Shown here: piece after piece, positions 46,101 through 55,919 of the stretch
How positions within the stretch are numbered: position 1 is the stretch's first letter
How the letters are laid out: every line of letters begins with the position of its first letter
From: Chryseobacterium candidae
Lineage (GTDB): Bacteria; Bacteroidota; Bacteroidia; Flavobacteriales; Weeksellaceae
Assembly (NCBI RefSeq): GCF_004916905.1
Contig: NZ_SDLV01000031.1
Coordinates: forward strand, 62,001 to 126,000
Length of the DNA: 64,000 nt
Direction: 5' to 3'
Translations under genes and position numbers: made by a program
Notes under the pieces: model-generated
The model's input: the letters and a program-made list of their open reading frames with translations, nothing else
What the model was told of the DNA's origin: nothing
Databases searched by the model: none

Positions 46101-46352
46101 CGCTCCCTTTGAGGTCACCACCAGGTGCTGGTCTAGTTTCATATCAGGACGTTCCAGTTCTTTTACCGCTCTTCCATTAGCAATACTCTCTTTATTTTTC
46201 AATAAAATATCAAAACGGGAATCCAGTTTCTGTACCTGCCCGTAAAAAGCGTAGGAATACAATCCCAAAAAGGCTGCTGTAGCATTTCTGAGAAGCTTCG
46301 CTCCTCCATATGAAATGTTTACATTTGTAAAAAATAATTTTTTAATATTCAT
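43134..46352 (-). CDS. Secreted subtilisin-like S8 serine protease with T9SS sorting domain
   Basis: A 1,072-residue exoprotein. An N-terminal leader and inhibitor-like propeptide fill about residues 1-150. The catalytic domain shows Asp179 in GIYDSGIDWKHPDF, His251 in NGHGTHVSGTAAG, and the nucleophile near 588 in GTSMSSPGVAGAVG. A large insertion resembling a PA or beta-sandwich domain separates His and Ser, and beta-sandwich domains follow to about 980. The last 75 residues (VNITPNPAKDFVNV, then KIDVSELIKGTYLFTI) are a T9SS type A sorting domain, which routes the protein to the type IX system. It degrades protein outside the cell or at its surface. Confidence 0.93.
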   Translation of the reverse strand: MNIKKLFFTNVNISYGGAKLLRNATAAFLGLYSYAFYGQVQKLDSRFDILLKNKESIANGRAVKELERPDMKLDQHLVVTSKGAQTMYSCIVYTKEPEKLKEDGFLVQSQLPSFSTALVSLEDIERLIQLPYVTSVMAPEFDVLHNDVSRAQSGASLLQDGVFNNTAYNGTGVLVGIYDSGIDWKHPDFRKADDQTKSRIVSIWDQTLTAQAGETAPAGFSTGVEYTRAQIEDELDGTPTGFVRENDTNGHGTHVSGTAAGNGAAFTDKRHKGFSSDADIVFVKGGNGSFPTTNTINALTYFKNVATALNKPIVVNMSIGGQGSAHDGTSSHEVAVNNFTTSGAGRVVVISAGNDYGANLHRKVDIAAGAAQTYNFTVVSNTSAASVFSFIMYANDNTPVTAKLTTPDGQQYTQNISTTTAHTILGGGLTATMYNYWSNDNNKRYVQLVVTRTSGTTNVQGNYALEITNNGTQQITTHGWLYSQGVQTTLQNGDNEYIVGSPGNASNAITVASYMGRASWYSGTSGYFTLTPQESISSFSSQGPRVDGFQKPDIAGSGQNVISSRSADSSPGATDIIAGTNYYVKNQGTSMSSPGVAGAVGLLLQANPSLTAAQVKARLTSNARMDGATGTVPNMRWGYGKLDIYKAVTDELGCVKSNFETVGYDEPYIIANTESNYYFDNVALAVRYTPTLTGKLGGFSFLTGTSLPSDIPVDIQIRKVNANGNPGDIIATKTITSWLNSSQRFTWNYVNLSDLNVQMVTGKDFYIVVNGLGGRIAMKAENAVLNNRSKTSTDGTAWTSRTFDLKMRAVVYENVAEVKNLATSNQTKASTVANGYNYFTNSCQLISRIEKEAASTVTGNVTSKVWVDNAQPNYVARRYEINSDVNTNTATGKVTLYFKQSDFDAYNLTNGVKLPTSPTDVANKANLFIEKYTGTSTTGTIASFGGAATIITPDIADIIWNDTYQYWEVSFQATGFGGYFVKTGTTLGTADVKMNSEVNITPNPAKDFVNVILGRHSKGAVTIYDASGKLIKTVNVNTNSGKIDVSELIKGTYLFTIMLEDNTKITKKIIKQ

Positions 46353-46503
46353 ATTATATTTTTAAGCAATACAATTATACAATTTTTATTCAAAACACAA
46401 ATGACATAAAATATTAACAAATATTGAGTGCTAAAATTACTCAAAATAATAAAATCAATAACAATTTAACAATATATTCAAAATATAATTTTTTTTAACC
46501 AAA

Positions 46504-47082
46504 ATGCAGGATTTTCTTTTTTATTTACACCTTGGATGGGAACATATTATTTCTCTGGATGCTCTGGATCATCAGCTTTTTGTTCTGGCCCTGATCGCTG
46601 TATATTCTTACAGTGACTGGAAAAAAATTCTGATTCTTGTGACCGCATTTACAATTGGACATTCCATTACCTTAGCCCTAAGCATTCTGGATGTTTTCAG
46701 GGTTCCTTCTGATTGGGTAGAGTTTTTAATTCCTTTAACCATTGTTCTGACTTCACTGGATAATATTATCATGAAAAATCAGAAACAGACTTTGATGCGG
46801 GCCAACTATTATCTTGCCCTGATCTTCGGCCTTGTGCATGGAATGGGATTCGCCAATACAGCAAGAGTAATGATTGCCAAAAGCCAGAGTATAGCTTTAC
46901 CTCTTCTTGGGTTCAATATTGGTCTGGAGCTTGGCCAGATTGTAATTGTTGCTGCAATTTTAATCATCCTGTTCCTTTCACTCAATCTTTTCAAGGTGAA
47001 TAAAAAAGACTGGATACTTTTTGTTTCTTCGGGAGTATTTGCTTTATCCTTAAAAATGACTTTGGAAAGAATTCCTTTTTAA
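46504..47082 (+). CDS. HupE/UreJ-family membrane protein
   Basis: A 192-residue protein with six or seven membrane helices. Motifs are HLGWEHIISLDALDHQLFVL near the start, FTIGHSITLALSILD and FGLVHGMGFANTAR, the His/Gly pattern of HupE/UreJ proteins thought to move nickel or another metal. In Bacteroidota this family sits beside M1 peptidase and DUF6702 genes and seldom next to hydrogenase, so the cargo is uncertain. It is followed by the M1 peptidase gene in the same direction. Confidence 0.85.
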   Translation: MQDFLFYLHLGWEHIISLDALDHQLFVLALIAVYSYSDWKKILILVTAFTIGHSITLALSILDVFRVPSDWVEFLIPLTIVLTSLDNIIMKNQKQTLMRANYYLALIFGLVHGMGFANTARVMIAKSQSIALPLLGFNIGLELGQIVIVAAILIILFLSLNLFKVNKKDWILFVSSGVFALSLKMTLERIPF

Positions 47083-47118
47083 AAGTTAAATATTCTTATG
47101 AATTCAACAGGTTATTAC

Positions 47119-47126
47119 TATCTTTG
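47119..47126 (+). promoter_or_regulatory. -7 element before the M1 peptidase gene
   Basis: TATCTTTG matches TAnnTTTG and lies 24 bases before the ATG at 47150, so this gene may have its own promoter inside the HupE-M1 cluster. Confidence 0.45.
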
Positions 47127-47149
47127 ATCATTAAAAAATCATTCCGGTT

Positions 47150-49537
47150 ATGAAACTAAAAGTTGTTATACTTTCACTTTCTGTATTTGCATATACAGGT
47201 TTCACCGCACAAAATATTCAGAATAATCCGGGCAGTAATCATGGCAACAGGTTTGAGCAGCTGGGAACAATTCTGCCAACACCCAACATCTACAGAACGG
47301 CATCAGGAGCTCCCGGACACGGATACTGGCAGAACAGAGCCGATTATAACATTACCGCTTATCTGGATGAAGATAAAAAAAATCTGAAAGGTTCCGAAAC
47401 GGTGACGTATTACAACAATTCTCCGGATGATCTGGACTATATCTGGCTTCAGCTTGATGAAAACGAGCATTCCAGCATTCGAAATTCGGGGTATGATACT
47501 TCATCTGTTCTTCATCCGTCAACAACAGACCAGCAGCTTAAAGTAACTGAACTTCCTGTTAAGGATAACGGGTATGGTGTAAGTCTTGAGAAAGTGACTG
47601 ATGTTTCAGGAACTCCCCTGAAATATACCGTTAACAAAACCATGATGCGTATTGATCTTCCCAAAGTTTTGAAAAAGGGGGAGAAATTCGTTTTCAAAGT
47701 AGACTGGAACTACAATATTCCCAACAGAATCAGGATGGGAGGCCGCGGCGGTTATGAAAACTTCCCTGAAGACGGAAACGATCTGTACACAATGGCACAA
47801 TGGTATCCAAGAATGTGTGTATATAGTGATTTCCAGGGCTGGCAGAACCATCAGTTTACCGGAAGAGGTGAATTTGCACTTGTTTTCGGAGACTTTAAAG
47901 TTTCCATGAATGTTCCTTCCGATCATATTGTTGGAGGAACCGGAGAATGTAAAAACTACGATCAGGTGTTGACATCTGATCAGCTGTCAAGATACAGAAA
48001 AGCTGAAAATGCTTCTGAACCTATTGAAATTGTAACATTGGATGAAGCTAAAAAGGCAGAAAAAAATCATTCAAAACAAAGAAAAACATGGGTTTTTGAA
48101 GCAAAAGATGTACGTGATTTTGCATGGACTTCTTCCCGAAAATTTGTCTGGGACGGAATGCGCGTAACAATTCCAGAAAATAATAATAAAGTAATGGCCA
48201 TGAGTTTCTATCCCAAGGAATCTTATGGTCTTTACAGAAAGTTTTCCACAAAAGCAGTTGCTCATACCATTAAAACCTATTCGGAATTTACGATTCCTTA
48301 TCCATACCCTGTAGCCCAATCTGTAGAAGCAGCAAACGGAATGGAATATCCGATGATCTGTTTCAACTTCGGAAGAACGGAGAAAGACGGAACCTATTCT
48401 GAGGGGACCAAAAACGGAATGATCGGAGTAATCATCCATGAGGTTGGTCATAACTTTTTTCCTATGATCATCAATTCTGATGAAAGACAATGGGCATGGA
48501 TGGACGAAGGTCTGAATACCTTTACGGAGTATCTTACGGAAGAAAAATGGGATAATAAATTCCCTTCCAAAAGAGGACCGGCATGGACGATCGTAGATTA
48601 TATGAAACTTCCGAAAGATCAGCTGGAACCCATTATGAGCAACTCTGAAAATATTGTTCAGTATGGTCCGAACGCTTATTCAAAACCCGCCACAGGACTG
48701 AATATTCTTCGTGAAACGATTATGGGAAGAGAGCTTTTTGACAAAGCTTTTAAAACGTATGCTAAAAGATGGGCATTCAAACATCCTGAACCTGCTGATT
48801 TATTCCGTACCATGGAAGATGCCAGCGGTGAAGATCTTGACTGGTTCTGGAGAGGTTGGTTCTACGGCACAGATCCTGTAGATATCGCTATTGATAAAGT
48901 AACGGCAGCTGTTCCAAACCTTGAAACGGATCCAAAAGCAGCTGCTGAAATAAAATATCAGGTTGAAAAACCTTTGGTAAACAGTTTTGAAGACCTTTCA
49001 AAAATCAGAAACAGAGAAGATAAGAATATCAAATTCTACGTAGAGGGGGACAAAGATCTTCAGGATTTCTATTACAGATATGACAGAGGCCAGGAAAAGC
49101 TTGATAATAATAAGCAATACACCATCAAAACTGAGGCTGGTCTTCCTTTAGATACCAGGGATAAAGAGAAATTCAAAAATATTACAGGATATCAGATCGA
49201 TTTTGTAAACAAAGGTGGTCTGGTAATGCCTATCATTCTTGAATTCACTTTTGAAGACGGCTCAAAATTATACGATAAATCTGCAGCACAGATCTGGAGA
49301 CTGAATGAACAAAAAGTTTCCAAAACCTATTATTTTGATAAGAAATTGAAATCTATTCAGCTTGATCCCATGAGGGAAACTGCTGATATTGATACTACCA
49401 ATAATTTCTGGAGCAGCACCGGAACGGGTACTGAAACTTCAAAATTCCAGCTCTTTAAACAAAAACAGGAAGGCGGAAGTGTAAGAGGAGGCTCAACCGG
49501 AAAGGTTAATCCAATGCAAGCTGCAGGAAAAAGTTAA
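47150..49537 (+). CDS. M1-family zinc aminopeptidase
   Basis: A 795-residue secreted metallopeptidase with signal peptide MKLKVVILSLSVFAYTGFTA. The zinc site is HEVGH at residues 430-434, with the third ligand Glu453 in WMDEGLNTFTEYL, giving the M1 spacing HExxH-18-E. The exopeptidase motif upstream reads GMEYP (ENG..EYP region) rather than the standard GAMEN, as in several bacteroidetal M1 proteins. The N-terminal beta-sandwich begins GYWQNRADYNITAYLDEDKK. Likely periplasmic peptide trimming; it clusters with HupE/UreJ and DUF6702. Confidence 0.93.
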   Translation: MKLKVVILSLSVFAYTGFTAQNIQNNPGSNHGNRFEQLGTILPTPNIYRTASGAPGHGYWQNRADYNITAYLDEDKKNLKGSETVTYYNNSPDDLDYIWLQLDENEHSSIRNSGYDTSSVLHPSTTDQQLKVTELPVKDNGYGVSLEKVTDVSGTPLKYTVNKTMMRIDLPKVLKKGEKFVFKVDWNYNIPNRIRMGGRGGYENFPEDGNDLYTMAQWYPRMCVYSDFQGWQNHQFTGRGEFALVFGDFKVSMNVPSDHIVGGTGECKNYDQVLTSDQLSRYRKAENASEPIEIVTLDEAKKAEKNHSKQRKTWVFEAKDVRDFAWTSSRKFVWDGMRVTIPENNNKVMAMSFYPKESYGLYRKFSTKAVAHTIKTYSEFTIPYPYPVAQSVEAANGMEYPMICFNFGRTEKDGTYSEGTKNGMIGVIIHEVGHNFFPMIINSDERQWAWMDEGLNTFTEYLTEEKWDNKFPSKRGPAWTIVDYMKLPKDQLEPIMSNSENIVQYGPNAYSKPATGLNILRETIMGRELFDKAFKTYAKRWAFKHPEPADLFRTMEDASGEDLDWFWRGWFYGTDPVDIAIDKVTAAVPNLETDPKAAAEIKYQVEKPLVNSFEDLSKIRNREDKNIKFYVEGDKDLQDFYYRYDRGQEKLDNNKQYTIKTEAGLPLDTRDKEKFKNITGYQIDFVNKGGLVMPIILEFTFEDGSKLYDKSAAQIWRLNEQKVSKTYYFDKKLKSIQLDPMRETADIDTTNNFWSSTGTGTETSKFQLFKQKQEGGSVRGGSTGKVNPMQAAGKS

Positions 49538-49568
49538 CATCAGGAAGTTGTAGACTTTAACAAATACA

Positions 49569-49630
49569 GCACTGCTTCGTATTAAAAGATGATAAGAATA
49601 ATTCTTTTTAATACGAAGTAGTGTTTTTTT
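49569..49630 (+). terminator. Terminator of the M1 peptidase gene
   Basis: CACTGCTTCGTATTAAAA pairs with TTTTAATACGAAGTAGTG (one G-T pair) and is followed by seven T, about 32 bases past the stop. Confidence 0.85.
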
Positions 49631-49840
49631 GCTTACAATCTATCTAGCCAAAAAGTTCAGAGATCAATTGCCCTTCCTTAGACAGTGGTCTTATCACAAT
49701 TATCATAAAGCCGGAAGTGTCCGTATTTTCTATTTATATTCTCAACCTCAGGATTTCGAACAAAAGCCATTAACAACTGATAACCAAAATTTTATTAAAA
49801 AAAACACCAATAAAATATATCACATAACAAGGAAAAACAA

Positions 49841-49848
49841 TATCTTTG
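49841..49848 (+). promoter_or_regulatory. -7 element for the bacteriocin-like peptide gene
   Basis: TATCTTTG lies 80 bases before the ATG at 49928. No clear -33 element. Confidence 0.4.
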
Positions 49849-49927
49849 ATTCACTTCTTTTACACCAAATGTCAAAATCCTGATTGACTTTAAATGCTCA
49901 GGATGTACAACCAAAATATTTTTAACT

Positions 49928-50062
49928 ATGAAAAATGCCAAAGTATTAAGCAGAGATGCTCAGAAATCTATCAATGGCGGAGCTGCAGGACGTTTTTGCT
50001 GCGAGTACAATTACAAAGGACAATGTATTCTATGGATCGGTCCGGGGCAGTATTGTCCGTAA
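49928..50062 (+). CDS. Small double-glycine bacteriocin-like peptide
   Basis: 44 residues: leader MKNAKVLSRDAQKSINGG ends in Gly-Gly at residues 17-18, followed by a 26-residue mature part with four Cys (FCCEYNYKGQC and QYCP) and aromatic residues. This leader is typical of the short peptides called bacteriocin-like proteins in Chryseobacterium, which are exported by C39-peptidase ABC transporters. No transporter or immunity gene is adjacent. Two disulfides, or modification, are possible. The function (antibacterial or signalling) is unproven. A strong hairpin follows at 50089. Confidence 0.78.
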   Translation: MKNAKVLSRDAQKSINGGAAGRFCCEYNYKGQCILWIGPGQYCP

Positions 50063-50088
50063 TCCGTTACTTGACAACCATTTAAGAT

Positions 50089-50117
50089 AAAGCCGGAAAT
50101 TTCCGGCTTTATCTTTT
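50089..50117 (+). terminator. Terminator of the bacteriocin-like gene
   Basis: AAAGCCGGAAA (50089-50099) pairs perfectly with TTTCCGGCTTT (50100-50110), then ATCTTTTT. Confidence 0.85.
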
Positions 50118-50125
50118 TAACTTAA

Positions 50126-50498
50126 ATGTTCTTTTACATTCTTTTTACAGGTTCTCCCCAAAGGAAGTTCTTCACCTTTTTTAAAAAAACATGGCTGGAA
50201 TTATACGAATTAATATGTTCTGATTATAGGAATTTTAGCGATGAGATTTATCGCGCAGGGGTTTGTTTGTCTCACACAGGTATTTCCTTTCCTGGAAACG
50301 GCCGCTTTTATTGTGATTGCTATTTTAGGAATCAAACCAAGTATGTCTTTATATGAGCACTTCTACCCTGCTGCGGTATTTGCTCATTTTTTAGCCAGCC
50401 ATACTATGGAAATTTTAGTTTCCGCTATTACCTTTCTTTTGTTTATAGTACCCATAGCAACGAGTTATCTTTTCGGATTCCCAGCCCGCAAGAAATAA
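50126..50498 (+). pseudogene. TerC-family membrane protein remnant
   Basis: The readable frame from about 50214 (VLIIGILAMRFIAQGF, then FPFLETAAFIVIAILGIK and SHTMEILVSAITFLLF) matches the last membrane helices of TerC/DUF475 proteins, where GILxMRFxAxxFVxL and FPxLETxAFxIIxxLGIK are family patterns. A short preceding frame at 50126 (FFYILFTGSPQRKFFTFFKK) resembles an upstream loop of the same family but is out of frame, and more than 100 residues with the metal-binding acidic motifs are missing. I take it as a deleted, frameshifted copy. A separate start at 50241 could still make an 85-residue membrane peptide. Confidence 0.55.
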
Positions 50499-50613
50499 TT
50501 TTTCTGCCAAATTTTCACATTCACAAATAAAAATCTGCCATTTCAGCCAGCAGTGTCTTATGGCATACATTTAGAGAATTACAAGACAGAATAATTAAAA
50601 AATAAATAATATT

Positions 50614-50892
50614 ATGTCAGTAAACTTTAAACCATTGGCAGACAGAGTTCTGGTAGAGCCAATCGCAGCAGAAACTAAAACAGCTTCAGGTATTATCATC
50701 CCGGATACTGCAAAGGAAAAGCCGCAAGAAGGTACTGTAGTGGCAGTAGGTCCCGGTAAGAAAGATGAGCCTACAACAGTTCAGGTAGGTGACAAAGTTC
50801 TTTATGGAAAATATTCAGGTTCCGAATTAAAATTGGAAGGGAAAGATTACTTAATTGTAAAGGAAGGAGATTTATTGGGAATCATTGGGTAA
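50614..50892 (+). CDS. groES: Co-chaperonin GroES
   Basis: A 92-residue heptameric lid of the GroEL chamber: [20 protein letters not shown] at the start, the mobile loop with [16 protein letters not shown], and [19 protein letters not shown] at the end. Normal length. In the usual operon groEL follows within about 100 bases; here a separate 119-codon gene has been inserted between them. No CIRCE element is seen upstream. Confidence 0.98.
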   Translation: MSVNFKPLADRVLVEPIAAETKTASGIIIPDTAKEKPQEGTVVAVGPGKKDEPTTVQVGDKVLYGKYSGSELKLEGKDYLIVKEGDLLGIIG

Positions 50893-50895
50893 AAT

Positions 50896-52965
<2,070 letters not shown>

Positions 52966-52995
52966 CGGTCAGCGACCGAGGCAAATTAATATACT

Positions 52996-53030
52996 AACCG
53001 TTCTACTTTTTGTAGAGCGGTTTTTTTGTT
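52996..53030 (+). terminator. Terminator of groEL
   Basis: AACCGTTCTAC (52996-53006) pairs with GTAGAGCGGTT (53012-53022), then seven T. The same hairpin with altered stem bases is found after both groEL fragments (59406-59432, 60582-60608). Confidence 0.85.
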
Positions 53031-53159
53031 TAAATTATGGTTTTCCGTAAGGAAATATTATATTTATATTTTATATTTGATGATTAACAAATAGATAGCT
53101 AAAATCAAAACAACATTGGCTCAATATCTATTGCCATTATTGACTCAATGCATAAATTA

Positions 53160-53186
53160 GAAAGTTATCTGCGATTTTAAACAAAC
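53160..53186 (+). repeat. Cassette-like boundary motif before the four-gene operon
   Basis: GAAAGTTATCTGCGATTTTAAAC followed by a short leader and ATG at 53190. From memory, similar GTTAnCTGC-AATTTTAAA sequences stand just before single accessory genes in many Bacteroidota genomes; this recognition needs a search. Confidence 0.3.
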
Positions 53187-53189
53187 ATA

Positions 53190-53588
53190 ATGGTCAAAAC
53201 AAAATGGATAATTTATACAGTAATTATAGGGCTTATTCCTTTTTTTATTAGAACTTTAATTACAATTTTCGATAAAAATGGCTCAATTAATTATTGGATA
53301 AATGAAAGTGATATTATTAATTTTGGTTTAGTTTTAAATTTATCCGTTATAAATGAACTTGAAGATAAAGATTTCGAAGATAAATTATGGAAAACTAGAA
53401 ATATTGGATTTTCGGTTGTTTCTTTAATTTTGTTATCTTCTATTTTAGCAATTGTTACTTATTCAGATTTCAAAAATAATACAGATATAAATAGAACTGC
53501 TGTAAAATGGTGTTCGTTCATTTTAGCGACAGTAAACTTTATCTTCACATACTCAATTTATAATCGGTTAAATACATTGGCAAGATGA
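53190..53588 (+). CDS. Small membrane protein, first gene of four-gene accessory operon
   Basis: A 132-residue AT-rich gene product with about four membrane helices (WIIYTVIIGLIPFFIRTLI; IINFGLVLNLSVI; VVSLILLSSILAIVTY; WCSFILATVNFIFTYSIY). I do not recognise a family. Its stop overlaps the next start (ATGA at 53585), showing translational coupling. The layout of a membrane protein ahead of a cytosolic pair recalls membrane-effector genes of defence operons, but this is inference from context only. Confidence 0.65.
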   Translation: MVKTKWIIYTVIIGLIPFFIRTLITIFDKNGSINYWINESDIINFGLVLNLSVINELEDKDFEDKLWKTRNIGFSVVSLILLSSILAIVTYSDFKNNTDINRTAVKWCSFILATVNFIFTYSIYNRLNTLAR

Positions 53589-53722
53589 CAATTCTAATTA
53601 TCATAATAACTGTAATAGTTGCAATATTGGGATTGTTACTTTCAATTAATACTTTAGTCGAAACTAGAAAAAAATATTACAACGATTATATACAACGAAA
53701 AAAAAATCATGAAAAAAATTAG
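53585..53722 (+). CDS. 45-residue single-span membrane peptide, second gene of the operon
   Basis: Start ATG 53585 overlaps the previous stop by four bases. MTILIIIITVIVAILGLLLS is one membrane helix, followed by a basic cytosolic tail (ETRKKYYNDYIQRKKNHEKN). The stop lies 14 bases inside the next gene. Overlap on both sides argues that it is a real gene, too short for most annotation cut-offs. It resembles a membrane subunit of the preceding protein; nothing more can be said. Confidence 0.6.
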   Translation: MTILIIIITVIVAILGLLLSINTLVETRKKYYNDYIQRKKNHEKN

Positions 53723-54674
53723 ATCATTTATCTATTTAGATAATTATAAAATGTATTCTATTTCTTCACAAATTTTTGAAGGATTAACAGAGTATATTTT
53801 AAAATCAGAAAATACAAATACAAAAGAAAAGGAAGAACAAAAAGGACCAGTTTTTAGCGGAAGAGTTCTAGCTGATATTATTGAGAAAGATACAAATTAT
53901 ACTGAAAAAAAATTTCTTCATGATTTTTCATATAACTTATTTGAGGAAGCATTGCAAAAGGATAACAGAGTTTTAGAGATTAACAAATCAAATATTTCAA
54001 CGGAATTAGATAAAATTCCTGATTATAGTTTTATAAAAATTACATCAAATGTAGTCTTTAATGATTTAGAGACAATGGAGAAAACTATATCAAGTTTTAA
54101 CCGAATGGGAGAAGCTTTAGGTTTTATAACACTAAAAGCAAAATACGATGAGCTAATGAAAGGAGCTAAAGAAGATTTAAAAAATATAAAAGATAGAAAT
54201 CAAAAATCTAATGCCATCCATACTTTAAAAAATAAAGCTTCTTTTAAAAAAGTTTTGATAGACGAGGGATTAAATCTAGATGATGACTACTTAAAAAACA
54301 TGGAATATTTAATCCAATATGGTTACCATAGACAATTTGAAGTTCAAATGCCACTTTCAAATTCCGATAAAGTAAGTCTTTTTAGTGCTCAATTAAACAG
54401 GGATAATTTGAAAGAAAGTGAAAATAACATTGTTAAGAAATACTCTCGAGAATCTGAAAAAGAATTTACCTTATTTGGAATTGTAACTCAAAAAATGACA
54501 AAAGAAAAAAAAGAAGAAATGTTTGAAAGTTTGAAGATTAATAACGAAGATCCAAATTTGAAAGAAGCAATGTTTAATATGATAAAGCAATTAAGTAACC
54601 TTGAAAATACTTTTGTTGGGAAATTGGATTATGAATATGTAATTGATCCAATTGCTTTGTACATAGAAATATAA
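53709..54674 (+). CDS. DUF6414-like cytosolic protein, third gene of the operon
   Basis: A 321-residue soluble protein. The N-terminus IRSFIYLDNYKMYSISSQIF followed by EGLTEYIL fits DUF6414, a family with no known biochemistry that I recall from accessory regions. The middle (about residues 125-200) is rich in Lys and Glu and probably helical; the C-terminal third is alpha/beta. There are no membrane segments and no recognised nuclease or NTPase motif. It overlaps the preceding membrane peptide gene and is followed after 23 bases by the Cys/His-cluster gene, so the four genes form one unit. Confidence 0.65.
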   Translation: MKKIRSFIYLDNYKMYSISSQIFEGLTEYILKSENTNTKEKEEQKGPVFSGRVLADIIEKDTNYTEKKFLHDFSYNLFEEALQKDNRVLEINKSNISTELDKIPDYSFIKITSNVVFNDLETMEKTISSFNRMGEALGFITLKAKYDELMKGAKEDLKNIKDRNQKSNAIHTLKNKASFKKVLIDEGLNLDDDYLKNMEYLIQYGYHRQFEVQMPLSNSDKVSLFSAQLNRDNLKESENNIVKKYSRESEKEFTLFGIVTQKMTKEKKEEMFESLKINNEDPNLKEAMFNMIKQLSNLENTFVGKLDYEYVIDPIALYIEI

Positions 54675-54697
54675 AAACTACAGATTTTCATGAAATT

Positions 54698-55744
54698 ATG
54701 GAACAATCAGAATTTATAGAACAACAGAAAGAATTAAATAGACTTACTTCATTAATTTCCCAAGGTGCAACAATTAAAGATTGTTCACATCCATTAAAAG
54801 ATGAATGCCGTTTACCGATAAAGAGTGCTCATAGCTTGCAACGACAAGGTTCATTAAAACTATTGGAAAAAACAATCAATGGAAATTCCTTCATATATTG
54901 TCACACTGAAAGGCAAATAAATAAGAAGTATGGTTTTTTAGACCTTAAACCAATTGGAAGAAGGGATGCTTCTACATTTTATGGCTTTTGTGATTTTCAT
55001 GACACGGAGCTTTTTAAAGAAATTGAGAATGATCCTGAAGCTACTGATATTAATAATAATCTACATTGCTTTTTGCATACTTATAGGTCATTTTCTCACT
55101 CTTACCATAGGAAATATGAAGAATACAAACTTTTTACATCGTCAGAACCAGAAGTACTTAAATATTTAAATAAATTTTACGGAGGAGACTTAGAAAAGGT
55201 AACTCAAGGTGTAAAATTAGCACTTCAAGACTTAGAAATTCCAAAAAAAAGTTTAGATGAAATGCTGATAAATAAAAGCTATGAAGAGTTAGAATATTAT
55301 TGTTATGAATATCCATATCGATGTCCAGTTTCATGTGCTGGTGTAACAACTCCAGGGCATTTCAAAAATGGTGATCCATTTAATTTAAGTGAGAAGGCAG
55401 ATATTTCATATTCAGATATTTTCACAACAGTCTTACCCTTTGCAGAGAGGACAGTTATTATTTTAGCAGCATTTCCAGAGGATTTATTAGCGATAAAATA
55501 TTTAGACGAATTGGATAATATTTCTACCGAACTTGAGTTTCAGAAATATTTATCATTTCACATAATAAACAATCTTGAAAATGTATACATATCTCCAAAA
55601 TTTTATGACAGAAAAGATTATAAATGGAGGCAAAGTTATTGTCAATTAATTAATATTATTTCTAATAAATATACTCCTTATATTAGGTATAATAAAGGAT
55701 TTCCTGTTAACTATTTTGCTTATACAGAAAAAATTGAATCTTAA
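54698..55744 (+). CDS. Protein with Cys/His cluster (HNH- or zinc-ribbon-like), fourth gene of the operon
   Basis: A 348-residue soluble protein. Near the N-terminus are Cys29 (KDCSHP), Cys37 (DECRLP), His45 (IKSAHSLQRQ), Cys98 and His101 (STFYGFCDFHDTELF), plus further Cys at 201, 209 and 213. The C-x7-C-x7-H and later C-x2-H spacing, with AHS and GFC..HD stretches, resembles treble-clef/HNH-like zinc folds found in accessory and defence genes, but no catalytic HNH triad can be confirmed. I do not know a named family. AT-rich like the rest of the operon. Confidence 0.6.
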   Translation: MEQSEFIEQQKELNRLTSLISQGATIKDCSHPLKDECRLPIKSAHSLQRQGSLKLLEKTINGNSFIYCHTERQINKKYGFLDLKPIGRRDASTFYGFCDFHDTELFKEIENDPEATDINNNLHCFLHTYRSFSHSYHRKYEEYKLFTSSEPEVLKYLNKFYGGDLEKVTQGVKLALQDLEIPKKSLDEMLINKSYEELEYYCYEYPYRCPVSCAGVTTPGHFKNGDPFNLSEKADISYSDIFTTVLPFAERTVIILAAFPEDLLAIKYLDELDNISTELEFQKYLSFHIINNLENVYISPKFYDRKDYKWRQSYCQLINIISNKYTPYIRYNKGFPVNYFAYTEKIES

Positions 55745-55885
55745 TTAAATATAAAAACTAAAAGTAAGATCGCACAAGATTATATTAGCAAAATTTGGAA
55801 AAAATTGAATAAAAAGTCCAGCTTTAGACAAACAAACCGAATACTTTTCCCATTATTCTATTACCTAATATCTTAAAAAATACAG

Positions 55886-55919
55886 ATCCTAGCTGTAGTT
55901 AGGATTTTGTTTTATTTTT
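55886..55919. terminator. Weak hairpin between the accessory operon and the XRE gene
   Basis: ATCCTA (55886-55891) pairs with TAGGAT (55900-55905), followed on the plus strand by TTTGTTTTATTTTTATTTTT. It may end the plus-strand operon and the convergent XRE gene, whose 3' end it overlaps. 55745-55885 shows nothing else. Confidence 0.5.

Noticed and set aside
49629-49883. 84-codon plus-strand frame after the M1 peptidase terminator
   Set aside because: TTG start inside the terminator T run, no recognisable pattern, and it overlaps the promoter-like element of the bacteriocin-like gene.
50500-50613. CIRCE operator upstream of groES
   Set aside because: No TTAGCACTC-N9-GAGTGCTAA-like sequence is present.
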